The position numbers and the translations under genes are program-made. The notes below the pieces were generated by a model. The model was not told the DNA's origin. It ran no database searches and saw only the letters and a program-made list of their open reading frames with translations. This document shows positions 1 to 6,496 of a DNA stretch of 10,284 bases, in pieces; position 1 is the stretch's first letter; every line of letters begins with the position of its first letter. The stretch comes from Pseudomonadota bacterium. Its GTDB lineage: Bacteria; Myxococcota_A; Bradymonadia; UBA4248. The stretch is from assembly GCA_009786045.1 (NCBI GenBank), contig WQTY01000032.1:1-10284 (forward strand), given 5' to 3'.

Positions 1-115
1 GGAGCAATGCTCCCCCAGGGGGGGCGTTGCGGGGGCACAGCCCCCGCTCTTGGGGGTAGCCGCGTATCGGCCGCGCCGATAGCGGCGCAGGGGGCTCGGC
101 CCCCCAAAGATCGTC
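1..115. repeat. GC-rich multi-hairpin repeat element (partial at left edge)
   Basis: This segment is almost entirely inverted repeats. Arms 1-6/8-13 are complementary. 12-17 pairs with 51-56 and encloses an 8-bp perfect stem 29-36/40-47 with an ACA loop. 59-63 plus 65-71 pairs with 75-81 plus 82-86, giving a 12-bp stem with one bulged base at 64. 90-95 pairs with 99-104 around a TCG loop. It starts immediately beyond the stop codon of the minus-strand gene ending at 116, so it would be transcribed as a structured 3' end. It lacks a clean U-tract, so it is not a textbook intrinsic terminator. The look is that of a dispersed REP-like element; copy number elsewhere cannot be seen from this window. 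The left boundary may lie outside the window. Confidence 0.6.
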
Positions 116-1981
116 CTAAAACTCGATCTCTTTGTACAGCCTCAGCAGTTTGTAGGCATGCGGCACGAGGCCGGAGATGCGATCCTCGGCCGGCTCATAG
201 TTGATCTCTACGACGCTCGTTCTTTGGGCATCTGCCAGTTTTTTCTCGAATTCGGCCCTGGTGTAGGGCTTTCGGGTGAGTTCCTGTCCGTGTTCCTGGA
301 GCATTTGCCGGATGGCCTTGAACTGGGAGCGCGTCGTTGCGAACATCGGCAGGTCGCGCACGAGACCAAATTCTTCCATCCAGTAGGAAGTTTGCCCCAA
401 AAAGCCGAGCGTTTTGGCGGCTTGTTTGAGAATGCCAAAGTGCTGAGAGAAAGCGACGTCGCCATCTTCGAAGGTTTGGATGGGGTATTTGACTTCTTCA
501 CCAAACTCGACCAGGAAGACCTGTGTCGTGAAACCGGAGAGTTTGGCAATCTGGCCCAGGAGGCGGAGGGAGCCGGAATTGAGCAAAAAATCTTCGGGTG
601 AGTCGGCCAGGTTCAGCTTGTACTTGAAGATCAGGTGGATGGCGTCGCCCTCGCCGATGAAGGTCATCCTGTCGTTTGCGGCTTCGGCATGATAGGGTTC
701 CGGGATGCGTTCGCCGGCATCTTCCCCTTCCTGACTTTCTTCGTCCTCGTCTTCGTCTCCGTCTTTGCCGTCAAGGGCAATCTTTCTGACGTTCACCGAG
801 GCGAGATTGGCGAGATATTCGTTGGAATAAACGATATCGAATACCTTGCCCTCAAGAATTGAGGCCATACGATCCAGTTCGCCAAATGTGACTGCAACGT
901 TTGGCAGATCGGCAAGTTCCTCAAGCATGGCGGCGGCCATGGGCTCGGATGGTGTATAGAGAGTGTAGTGAATTTTCGTCTGGAGTGCCTGCCGCTGACA
1001 GGCCTCAAGGAAGGCACGCACGGTTTTGGCATCGCCATCGGTGATTTCGAGTATGCGGCAAGTCTCGCCTCGAATGGCACCATACTTCTTAAAGACATCC
1101 AGAAGGGCATCCCCATAGGCGCGATCGGCCAGGGCCGCGTGCGGTGCATGAAAGAGAGCCGACAGCCGTGCGCCTCGGCGATCCTGATCCAGCGTGGCCT
1201 CGTCAATGGTGATGATCGCCATATCTGTCGGGGTCGCCCGGGGGAGCTCCTCGTAGTATGTCACCGTGTTTCCCGCTTCGTCTATCTCGGTTCGCACGTC
1301 TCTGGTCACTTTCTCATAGGGCATGGTCGACACCAGGTAAGGCGGAATGCCAAAACGGCGCCCCCTGAATGTGCCGCATGGCTCGGCAGAAAGCTTTACT
1401 GCCTGAACGTCGCAATGTGACCAGAGCGCCAGTGTTGCCGCCACGCGCAGTTCGGTGCTCTCGACAGACTCGTTGTTTTCTTCGGCGAGAATCCCGGCAA
1501 TCTCTGCCACGGTTTTTTCCCCTCGAATGTGCTGCCACAGATTCGATTCCCAGGCATCAAGGCGTATTCGCATGACTGTCCTGCGATCCTGCGTGTCGAA
1601 GACATACATGACCACAGACTTTGGATCCGTCTGATCAACTGTGATCCAGCGTGCCAGGGTCGGGTACATGTCCCGCGTCTTTTGCGTTTCGAAATCCTCA
1701 TTGGGCAACAGGCAGGCCAGGGTACGGAAGATAGACAAAAAGCCATTGAGCGTCTCTGCGTCAAAAGCTTCGCCGATCTGCGCCATCAGTTCGTCTGCCG
1801 ATTTGGGCGCGTCGTGAAAGAATTCCAGAAAGTCGACGAGATCCTCGCTCATCTTGAGGATGTAGCCATAGGTGTTGTGATAAACGAAGAAATCATCGCC
1901 ATTTCGGAAATAGTCAATGTTCGGCGACAAAAAGAGGGTTCCTTCAAAGATCGGCGATTGAGTCTCGTTTTGCTCTGTCAT
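116..1981 (-). CDS. PqqD-like repeat protein with C-terminal MidA-like methyltransferase domain
   Basis: 621 residues, ATG start at 1981 with an AAGGA ribosome site at 1992-1988 (6-nt spacing), stop TAG. Residues about 10-95 and 105-195 each look like a PqqD-type winged helix: a beta-rich start followed by a helical segment of the 'ADELMAQIGEAF' and 'TVAEIAGILAEE' kind. Residues about 270-600 resemble the SAM-dependent methyltransferase family typified by MidA/NDUFAF7. There is a motif-I-like strand (RILEITDGDA, 309-318), a second strand 'IHYTLYTPSEPM' near 337-348, and 'FDIVYSNEYL' (381-390), which matches the family's asparagine-glutamate motif. An acidic low-complexity linker occupies 405-424. 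No signal peptide or membrane helix is seen, so a cytoplasmic protein is expected. It lies 92 bp downstream of the FHA gene on the same strand and is probably co-transcribed with it. The domain calls are by eye; the exact substrate is unknown. The glycine-rich SAM loop is degenerate, so activity is uncertain. Confidence 0.75.
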   Translation of the reverse strand: MTEQNETQSPIFEGTLFLSPNIDYFRNGDDFFVYHNTYGYILKMSEDLVDFLEFFHDAPKSADELMAQIGEAFDAETLNGFLSIFRTLACLLPNEDFETQKTRDMYPTLARWITVDQTDPKSVVMYVFDTQDRRTVMRIRLDAWESNLWQHIRGEKTVAEIAGILAEENNESVESTELRVAATLALWSHCDVQAVKLSAEPCGTFRGRRFGIPPYLVSTMPYEKVTRDVRTEIDEAGNTVTYYEELPRATPTDMAIITIDEATLDQDRRGARLSALFHAPHAALADRAYGDALLDVFKKYGAIRGETCRILEITDGDAKTVRAFLEACQRQALQTKIHYTLYTPSEPMAAAMLEELADLPNVAVTFGELDRMASILEGKVFDIVYSNEYLANLASVNVRKIALDGKDGDEDEDEESQEGEDAGERIPEPYHAEAANDRMTFIGEGDAIHLIFKYKLNLADSPEDFLLNSGSLRLLGQIAKLSGFTTQVFLVEFGEEVKYPIQTFEDGDVAFSQHFGILKQAAKTLGFLGQTSYWMEEFGLVRDLPMFATTRSQFKAIRQMLQEHGQELTRKPYTRAEFEKKLADAQRTSVVEINYEPAEDRISGLVPHAYKLLRLYKEIEF

Positions 1982-2003
1982 GATGAATCCTTAAGTAAAG
2001 CGA

Positions 2004-2023
2004 CGCGTTAATCATGCAACGCG
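2004..2023. repeat. Short inverted repeat between the FHA and PqqD-like genes
   Basis: CGCGTT (2004-2009) and AACGCG (2018-2023) are perfect 6-bp arms around an 8-nt loop. In the minus-strand transcript the hairpin lies after the FHA-gene stop and 12 nt before the ribosome site of the PqqD-like gene. No T-run follows it in the direction of transcription, so it reads better as an intercistronic hairpin than as a terminator. It could also be chance. Confidence 0.3.
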
Positions 2024-2073
2024 GCCATGGTACGACCGAACACGGGGTGAGGGGGCGCAGGCATCCGCGCACG

Positions 2074-3375
2074 CTAGGTTTGCATGGGTTTGATTCGAAG
2101 CAGCTGGTTGCCTATGAGAAAAAACATGGTGTGGGCAATGATCCTGGGTTGCTTCAGGCGGATAAAAGTGCCGTTGGAGCTGTCAAGATCGGTCAGGATG
2201 GCGTTGTCTCCGTTGTTCCGCAGCGAGGCGTGGGAGCCGGAAACGAAACCATCCCTTGGGAAGAGAATGTCGCCGTTTGTTCTGCCCAAAGTGACCGAAG
2301 GTTTAGACAAACGGTACACACAGCCCTCGCTGAAGGGCCCCAGAATGACTCGCAGGTAACCCCATCCCGGAGATTCACTGCCTCCCAAAAGCGAAGTCTG
2401 TTCATGATCGTTGTTTTTAAGAATCGGCTGACCGACGCTGCCATGCGAGTAGCTCAGCAATTCCTCCCCCAACCGGAAAGAATCGCCGTCATTGAGCGCA
2501 ATCGAGATGCCGGAGACGCGCTCATAGACACCATTGAGGCTCCCGGCATCCTCAAGCTTTGCCTGATCCTGAGTACAGGTGATGCACACGTGTTTTGGAC
2601 TGACAAACCGGTCGCTGCCAAGTGCGGACGAGCTTGAGCGTCCTATGAGATTCTCCCCTTCGTACAGGGGGATGACGTCAGCCATCGTGCCGTCGTCATT
2701 GACATGGCACAGCATAAAGCGTGCAGGGCTGGGACCGGATTGAGGCGCGTCAGAAACGAAGCTCACCCGTTCAATGCTGCGTTTTTTACCCCTGGATGCA
2801 TCTAAAAAAGCATCATCCGTCGAGCCCTTAACCGACGAGAAAGAACCGCTGGACGAGACCTGTACCGGTGCGAAGGCACCGCTGGATGAGGCCTGTACCG
2901 GCGGAAAAGAGCCGGATGAGCGCCCCGACAGCTCATACCGCGTCCCGCACTTGCCGCAAAACTTATGTGCAAGCGCCACCATGGCGCCGCATGTCGGGCA
3001 GATGCGTTCGAGGTCACGATGGCGCCTGCCTGCCGTGGCTTCCAGATCGAGTTCAATCAGGCGAGAAAGATCTGCTGCAATCGGAGGCGCACTCTCTGCC
3101 GCTATCGGTGTCAGCTCAACCTCGATAGCGTCAAGAAACGGCGCCCCATAGGGCTCATGCGCAACAGGCGACATGATTTCGAGCGAGTCATCGGAAGCAT
3201 CATCAATGAGCCAGGCATCAAGCCCTCCGGGAACCATCGACGCCCCGCTCCGCACACGTACAGGCTTTGCACCATCGCCCTGGGCTTCCGCCGGAAATCC
3301 ATAGATGGCTGCTCCGCAGAACCGACAAAAATTATAACCGTCAGCGTTAGACTGACCGCACTTTTTGCATATCAT
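2074..3375 (-). CDS. Double zinc-ribbon, double FHA-domain protein
   Basis: 433 residues from the chosen ATG at 3375, stop TAG at 2076-2074. Two CxxC...CxxC zinc ribbons lie at Cys3/6/17/20 and Cys126/129/140/143. A Ser/Gly-rich linker (153-185) is made of three 11-residue repeats. Two FHA domains follow. FHA1 has GR 245-246, SPKH 259-262 and LNG 280-282. FHA2 has GR 364-365, SGSH 379-382 and SSNGT 399-403. Both therefore keep the residues FHA domains use to bind phosphothreonine peptides. No membrane helix or signal peptide is seen. The start was chosen because the first zinc ribbon begins at this methionine and the predicted promoter puts transcription near 3448. The frame stays open up to 3549, and an in-frame ATG at 3426 is a real alternative; none of the candidates has a strong ribosome site. 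Likely role: phosphorylation-dependent adaptor or scaffold, by inference from domains. Its natural partner may be the PqqD-like protein encoded next in the unit. Confidence 0.8.
   Translation of the reverse strand: MICKKCGQSNADGYNFCRFCGAAIYGFPAEAQGDGAKPVRVRSGASMVPGGLDAWLIDDASDDSLEIMSPVAHEPYGAPFLDAIEVELTPIAAESAPPIAADLSRLIELDLEATAGRRHRDLERICPTCGAMVALAHKFCGKCGTRYELSGRSSGSFPPVQASSSGAFAPVQVSSSGSFSSVKGSTDDAFLDASRGKKRSIERVSFVSDAPQSGPSPARFMLCHVNDDGTMADVIPLYEGENLIGRSSSSALGSDRFVSPKHVCITCTQDQAKLEDAGSLNGVYERVSGISIALNDGDSFRLGEELLSYSHGSVGQPILKNNDHEQTSLLGGSESPGWGYLRVILGPFSEGCVYRLSKPSVTLGRTNGDILFPRDGFVSGSHASLRNNGDNAILTDLDSSNGTFIRLKQPRIIAHTMFFLIGNQLLRIKPMQT
2821..2919 (-). repeat. Three tandem 33-bp repeats inside the FHA gene
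   Basis: The units are 2919-2887, 2886-2854 and 2853-2821. They encode SSGSFPPVQAS, SSGAFAPVQVS and SSGSFSSVKGS. The DNA itself is repeated (for example a shared CCTGTACCGG core), so this is a recent in-frame duplication forming a flexible Ser-rich linker between zinc ribbon 2 and FHA1. Such Ser-rich units could serve as phosphorylation sites, which is inference. Confidence 0.8.
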
Positions 3376-3454
3376 ATATCCATACTCGTTGACGCGTTCA
3401 TCCAAAACAAAAACATCATCCCACATGCTCCACACGCTATCGAAAATCATTGCT

Positions 3455-3483
3455 ATCATTTCGCAAAGTGCGACAATTGTCAA
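3455..3483 (-). promoter_or_regulatory. Sigma70-like promoter for the FHA/PqqD-like unit
   Basis: On the minus strand a perfect TTGACA -35 box (3483-3478) is separated by 17 nt from AATGAT (3460-3455), which matches four of six bases of the -10 consensus. Transcription would start near 3448, leaving about 73 nt of leader before the ATG at 3375. This makes starts upstream of about 3448 unlikely. Confidence 0.5.
3472..3481. promoter_or_regulatory. Perfect palindrome overlapping the -35 box; operator candidate
   Basis: GACAATTGTC is a perfect 10-bp palindrome that overlaps the predicted minus-strand -35 element and lies in the gap shared with the divergently transcribed ddl gene. Its position suits a repressor site controlling one or both directions. 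No specific regulator is recognised. Confidence 0.35.
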
Positions 3484-3543
3484 TGAATGAGGGGGCTTTA
3501 TGAAGGCACACCGGCCATTGCGCCATACCTCGAATGCCTTCTG

Positions 3544-3561
3544 CAGCACGAATGCGTGCTG
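3544..3561. repeat. Hairpin in the ddl leader region
   Basis: CAGCACG (3544-3550) and CGTGCTG (3555-3561) are perfect 7-bp arms around a 4-nt loop, 37 nt before the ddl start. On the + strand a moderately T-rich stretch follows (TCATTTCATT), so it might act as a weak attenuator, or as a dyad operator. The same AGCACG/CGTGCT arms recur in the terminator after ddl. Confidence 0.4.
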
Positions 3562-3598
3562 TCATTTCATTCACTCATGCCTGAACAAGGAGTTGTGC

Positions 3599-4546
3599 AT
3601 GCAAACTGGAGAGAAGCTGGTAGTTTTATTGGGCGGCGAGAGCGAAGAGCGAGAGGTGAGCCTGCGCTCAGGGAAGGCCATTGCCAAGGCGCTTCGCCAA
3701 CTCGGGCATACGCTCGATGAGTTTGACTGGCACCCCAACAGGTTGACGGACTTCCTCTCACGCGGATACGAAAAGGTGTTCATCGCACTGCACGGCGGCA
3801 GCGGCGAAAATGGTTCTGTTCAGAGCCTGCTCGACCTGGCAGGCATCCCCTACACAGGATGCCGCATGCGGCCAGCCTCTGTTACCATGGACAAGCACCT
3901 CACAAAGGTCATTGTCAGAGCCAAAACCAATGTACCAGTGCCGGAGTGCCGCGCCATGCCAGCGCCAAAGGCACTGGCGCGCCTAAGCCAAAGCGCCGGC
4001 GGCCGCTGGGATGATATTATTGACGCCATCGGCCTGCCTCTCGTCGCAAAGCCGGCGAGCAACGGCTCAAGCATCGGTGTCTCGCTGGTTTTTGAAGAAG
4101 CAGCGCTGGATGAAGCCGTCGAAAAAGCGGCCGTATGTCTGGAAGATCACATCATGTTTGAACAATATATCAAAGAGTATGAGCTCACGGTTGCCCTCCT
4201 AGACGGCAAAGCCATGGGGGTCTGCCAAATCATTCCTCACAACGCTTTCTACGATTACGAAGCCAAATACATCCGAGATGACACGCAGTATCTGACACCA
4301 TCGTCTCTGGGGGAGGACTTCGATCTCAGGCTATGCGAAATGGCCGAAACCGTCGCCGAAGCACTCTCGTGTACAGATGGTATCGTGCGTATCGATTTCC
4401 TGGCTGACGCTGACAAAAAAGCCTACTTTCTCGAAGTGAATACCGTCCCCGGCATGACCGAAAAAAGTCTTGTCCCCATGATCGCACGCCAGGCCGGCTT
4501 CAGTTTTGAGTCTCTCTGCGCCATGATCCTTGCAACGGCAAGATAG
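3599..4546 (+). CDS. ddl: D-alanine--D-alanine ligase
   Basis: Joins two D-alanines with ATP to make the dipeptide that ends the peptidoglycan precursor; a cytoplasmic ATP-grasp enzyme. 315 residues, within the normal range of the family. Motifs in order: GGESEEREVS (12-21), HGGSGENG (65-72), MDK (97-99), the ATP-grasp loop KPASNGSSIG (151-160), YDYEAKY (218-224), RID (264-266) and the metal/substrate motif EVNTVPGMTEKSLVP (279-293). All expected catalytic positions are present. The common GEDG motif reads GENG here. The start at 3599 is set by an AAGGAG ribosome site at 3587-3592 (6-nt spacing) and by the N-terminal glycine-rich strand that follows; the frame is open upstream but without a better start. 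It is divergent from the FHA gene and is closed by its own terminator, so it is probably not part of the atp operon. Confidence 0.96.
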   Translation: MQTGEKLVVLLGGESEEREVSLRSGKAIAKALRQLGHTLDEFDWHPNRLTDFLSRGYEKVFIALHGGSGENGSVQSLLDLAGIPYTGCRMRPASVTMDKHLTKVIVRAKTNVPVPECRAMPAPKALARLSQSAGGRWDDIIDAIGLPLVAKPASNGSSIGVSLVFEEAALDEAVEKAAVCLEDHIMFEQYIKEYELTVALLDGKAMGVCQIIPHNAFYDYEAKYIRDDTQYLTPSSLGEDFDLRLCEMAETVAEALSCTDGIVRIDFLADADKKAYFLEVNTVPGMTEKSLVPMIARQAGFSFESLCAMILATAR

Positions 4547-4547
4547 C

Positions 4548-4574
4548 CGTGCTGCATGAAGCACGTTTTGCTTT
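4548..4574 (+). terminator. Intrinsic terminator after ddl
   Basis: CGTGCT (4548-4553) and AGCACG (4560-4565) form a 6-bp stem with a 6-nt loop, followed by TTTTGCTTT. It begins two bases after the ddl stop. The stem is short but the T-rich tail is directly adjacent. Confidence 0.55.
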
Positions 4575-4712
4575 GCCCGTTAACCTGGACTTTGAGCCAG
4601 TGAAAAAACATAGACGCCCAGACTTTTTTTTCTTGGCGTGCCCCCCTGAATGCCTTAAGGCGTACATGTCGGCCCGTGTGGCAAAGAACGATATGGTTGC
4701 ATTTCGCCTGCT

Positions 4713-4740
4713 TTGACAACCTCGCATTTTGTGGTAGATG
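4713..4740 (+). promoter_or_regulatory. Promoter candidate for the atp operon
   Basis: Perfect TTGACA (4713-4718), a 16-nt spacer and TAGATG (4735-4740), preceded by an extended -10 TG at 4732-4733. The -10 box itself is weak (three of six). Predicted start is near 4747, about 58 nt before the first atp gene. The rest of the 4547-4804 gap holds the ddl terminator and a T8 run at 4624-4631; no further gene is seen there. Confidence 0.45.
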
Positions 4741-4804
4741 AGGGTCGTTTTTCAGGGGGATAGAATGATGGGCACCTGGGGGACAAGGTTTAGGAGTCAA
4801 TTAA

Positions 4805-5257
4805 ATGTTTTTATTGCAGTGCCTTGCGATTGAAGGTCCGAAGCTTGATCTTGATATCACGCTTGTGTTCCAGACAGGCGTTTTTCTACTCATACTTTTA
4901 TTTCTAAACAGATTTATCCTCAAACCGTACTTCCGAGCCAGCGAGGCACGCGAGGCACTGACAACAGGCGCTCGCCAGGAGGCTCAAACCCTCCAGGAAA
5001 AAACCAGCACCGCTCAGGGTGACTACCTGAAACGCCGCCAGAAAGCCTATGGCGAGGCGGAAGTACTGCGCAAAGAGCAGGTAAGTGCCGCCCGCACAGA
5101 GGCAGCTGCCCACCTCAATCAAACGCGCCAAATGATTCAACAGGAAATGCTCCAGAAACAGGCTCAACTCGAAGATAACCTGCGAGCATCGCGAGAAAAG
5201 TCTGCCAGGGATGTCGAAATGGTATCAAAGACTATCGCTGATAAGCTGCTGGCATAG
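4805..5257 (+). CDS. ATP synthase F0 subunit b' (second b-type stator subunit)
   Basis: 150 residues with one membrane helix at about 17-37, followed by a long charged coiled-coil-forming helix (about 45-145), the architecture of b-type peripheral-stalk subunits. The segment DLDITLVFQTG just before the helix is typical of the b' type, which pairs with b to hold the F1 head against the membrane a subunit. Start ATG 4805 with a TAGGAG ribosome site at 4791-4796 (8-nt spacing). It is the first gene of the atp cluster; the b gene follows after 10 nt. The call rests on architecture and position, since b subunits diverge fast. Symbols for this subunit vary (atpX, atpF', atpG), so none is assigned. 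Confidence 0.88.
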   Translation: MFLLQCLAIEGPKLDLDITLVFQTGVFLLILLFLNRFILKPYFRASEAREALTTGARQEAQTLQEKTSTAQGDYLKRRQKAYGEAEVLRKEQVSAARTEAAAHLNQTRQMIQQEMLQKQAQLEDNLRASREKSARDVEMVSKTIADKLLA

Positions 5258-5267
5258 GGGCATAAGC

Positions 5268-5873
5268 ATGTTTAAACGTGAAGGAAAAAATGTCATCTGG
5301 CCGTGGATAGCCATCGCTGCCATCGTGGCGTTGTTCGCCACGCACTATGCCTTGGTTGGCACAGTCACGGATCCGCTGGCAGTTTATATGGTCGAGACAT
5401 GGCTGCCTCTGACCGCGAATTACGGCATCATTTTTATCGCAATCATCTGGTTCGCCGTGCCCGCGATTGCCAAGATGCTCAGAGATCGCAAAGAAAGGAT
5501 AGCTCTCGATATCCTCGACTCTTTGCGCAGCAAGTCAGATGCCGAAGAGCTTTACGCGCAGACGCAATCCAGGCTTGCAGATATTGAAGACGAAATCCAG
5601 ACCTTCCGCGACAACGACGCCGAGGCAACGAAAAATGAATGCGAGAGCATACGCCATGAAGCTGAACGGCAGGCGGTGCGAATGGCAGATGATGCCAGGC
5701 AGGCACACGAAGTTCAGGTTCAGATGTCGATGCGCGCCTTCGAGCACGACCTCATGAACCAGGCACTTATCAAGGCCCGCGAAGAAATTGATACTCGGCT
5801 TCGTTCGAACAAAGCGCTGCGTGATCACCTCATCGAACAGGGCATCGCTTCCCTCAAACTCAACCCAAAGTAA
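5268..5873 (+). CDS. atpF: ATP synthase F0 subunit b
   Basis: 201 residues. Two hydrophobic segments are visible, at about 10-31 and 48-66, then a long charged helix (about 70-190) containing the family-like EAERQA block (127-132). The second segment is the canonical b membrane anchor. The first is an N-terminal extension that may be an extra helix or a cleaved signal-like segment, as seen in some deltaproteobacterial b subunits. The start at 5268 is preferred because an AGGGG ribosome site sits at 5256-5260, overlapping the stop of b'; an in-frame ATG at 5211 would overlap that gene by 47 nt. Forms the outer stalk with b' and delta. Confidence 0.92.
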   Translation: MFKREGKNVIWPWIAIAAIVALFATHYALVGTVTDPLAVYMVETWLPLTANYGIIFIAIIWFAVPAIAKMLRDRKERIALDILDSLRSKSDAEELYAQTQSRLADIEDEIQTFRDNDAEATKNECESIRHEAERQAVRMADDARQAHEVQVQMSMRAFEHDLMNQALIKAREEIDTRLRSNKALRDHLIEQGIASLKLNPK

Positions 5874-5885
5874 AGGAGACAGCCG

Positions 5886-6440
5886 TTGTCTGCATCGGAT
5901 TCTTCTGCCCATAACTACGCTTTGGCACTTTATGAGCTTGCGTGCGAAGCCCACAAAGAGGCCGCCATTCAATCGGACATTAAAAGCTTTCTCGATCTGC
6001 TGAGCCGATCCGCAGACCTGAGCATCGCCCTGTCCCACCCGGGCATTTTGCGCCCACAGCGCCGAAGCATCATCGGACCGGTGCTCGCAAAGTGTGGCTA
6101 TGACGATCTCAGCGTCAGATTCATCAAACTTGTCGTTGATCGCGGACGCATACCGTTGTTTGCCAGGATCGTCGAAGCGTATCACGCCATCGGCGACAAA
6201 GCAGCAGGCCGCAGGCGCGGGGTTGTGCATGTCGCATACCCCCTGGACGAAGCTCAGCTTCAGCGCCTGAAGGAAAAAATCCGCACCCAGATCGGCACCG
6301 ATGTCGTGCTTGAGGAACACATCGACCCCACGATAATCGGTGGTTTCTGCCTTGAGCTGGACGGACGCGCCTATGACAGCTCAATTCGGCGCCACCTTGA
6401 GCGGCTTGGCGAAAAAATACATGCCGGAAAATTGCACTAG
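5886..6440 (+). CDS. atpH: ATP synthase F1 subunit delta
   Basis: 184 residues, close to the family's usual length of about 180. It links the b/b' stalk to the top of the alpha/beta hexamer (OSCP family). The N-terminal helical domain opens with YALALYELA (11-19). The C-terminal domain carries the conserved DPTIIGG turn (147-153), followed by YDSSIRRHLERL (163-174). The start is a TTG, unusual among its neighbours, but it is fixed by an excellent AAGGAG ribosome site at 5873-5878 (7-nt spacing) and no better ATG is available. It follows b after 12 nt, so translation is probably coupled. Confidence 0.95.
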   Translation: MSASDSSAHNYALALYELACEAHKEAAIQSDIKSFLDLLSRSADLSIALSHPGILRPQRRSIIGPVLAKCGYDDLSVRFIKLVVDRGRIPLFARIVEAYHAIGDKAAGRRRGVVHVAYPLDEAQLQRLKEKIRTQIGTDVVLEEHIDPTIIGGFCLELDGRAYDSSIRRHLERLGEKIHAGKLH

Positions 6441-6468
6441 TGCTGAAATACAACACTGCCCACGTGAC

Positions 6469-6496
6469 TTGAGTGACTTAAACATCGTGTATTAAT
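6469..6496 (+). promoter_or_regulatory. Possible internal promoter before atpA
   Basis: TTGAGT (6469-6474), a 16-nt spacer and ATTAAT (6491-6496, four of six) with an extended -10 TG at 6488-6489. It would give extra transcription of alpha, gamma and beta over the stalk genes. Only a consensus match; low certainty. Confidence 0.3.

Noticed and set aside
1..115. CRISPR array or tRNA in the structured left edge
   Set aside because: There are no equal-length direct repeats with unique spacers, and the stems do not form a cloverleaf with an anticodon arm.
158..601. 147-residue + strand open frame over the PqqD-like gene
   Set aside because: Antisense shadow of the 621-residue gene, which has a good ribosome site and coherent domains; no domain is seen in the shadow.
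3376..3549. N-terminal extension of the FHA protein up to 3549
   Set aside because: The added residues show no domain, the zinc ribbon begins exactly at the methionine at 3375, and the predicted -35/-10 elements lie inside the extension. The start at 3426 remains possible.
3500..3598. Upstream extension of ddl to an ATG at 3500
   Set aside because: The Ddl family N-terminus begins near 3599, where an ideal ribosome site is present; the extension includes a hairpin and is not family-like.
5535..6320. 261-residue minus-strand open frame across atpF and atpH
   Set aside because: It crosses two conserved genes and their ribosome site and shows no recognisable domain.
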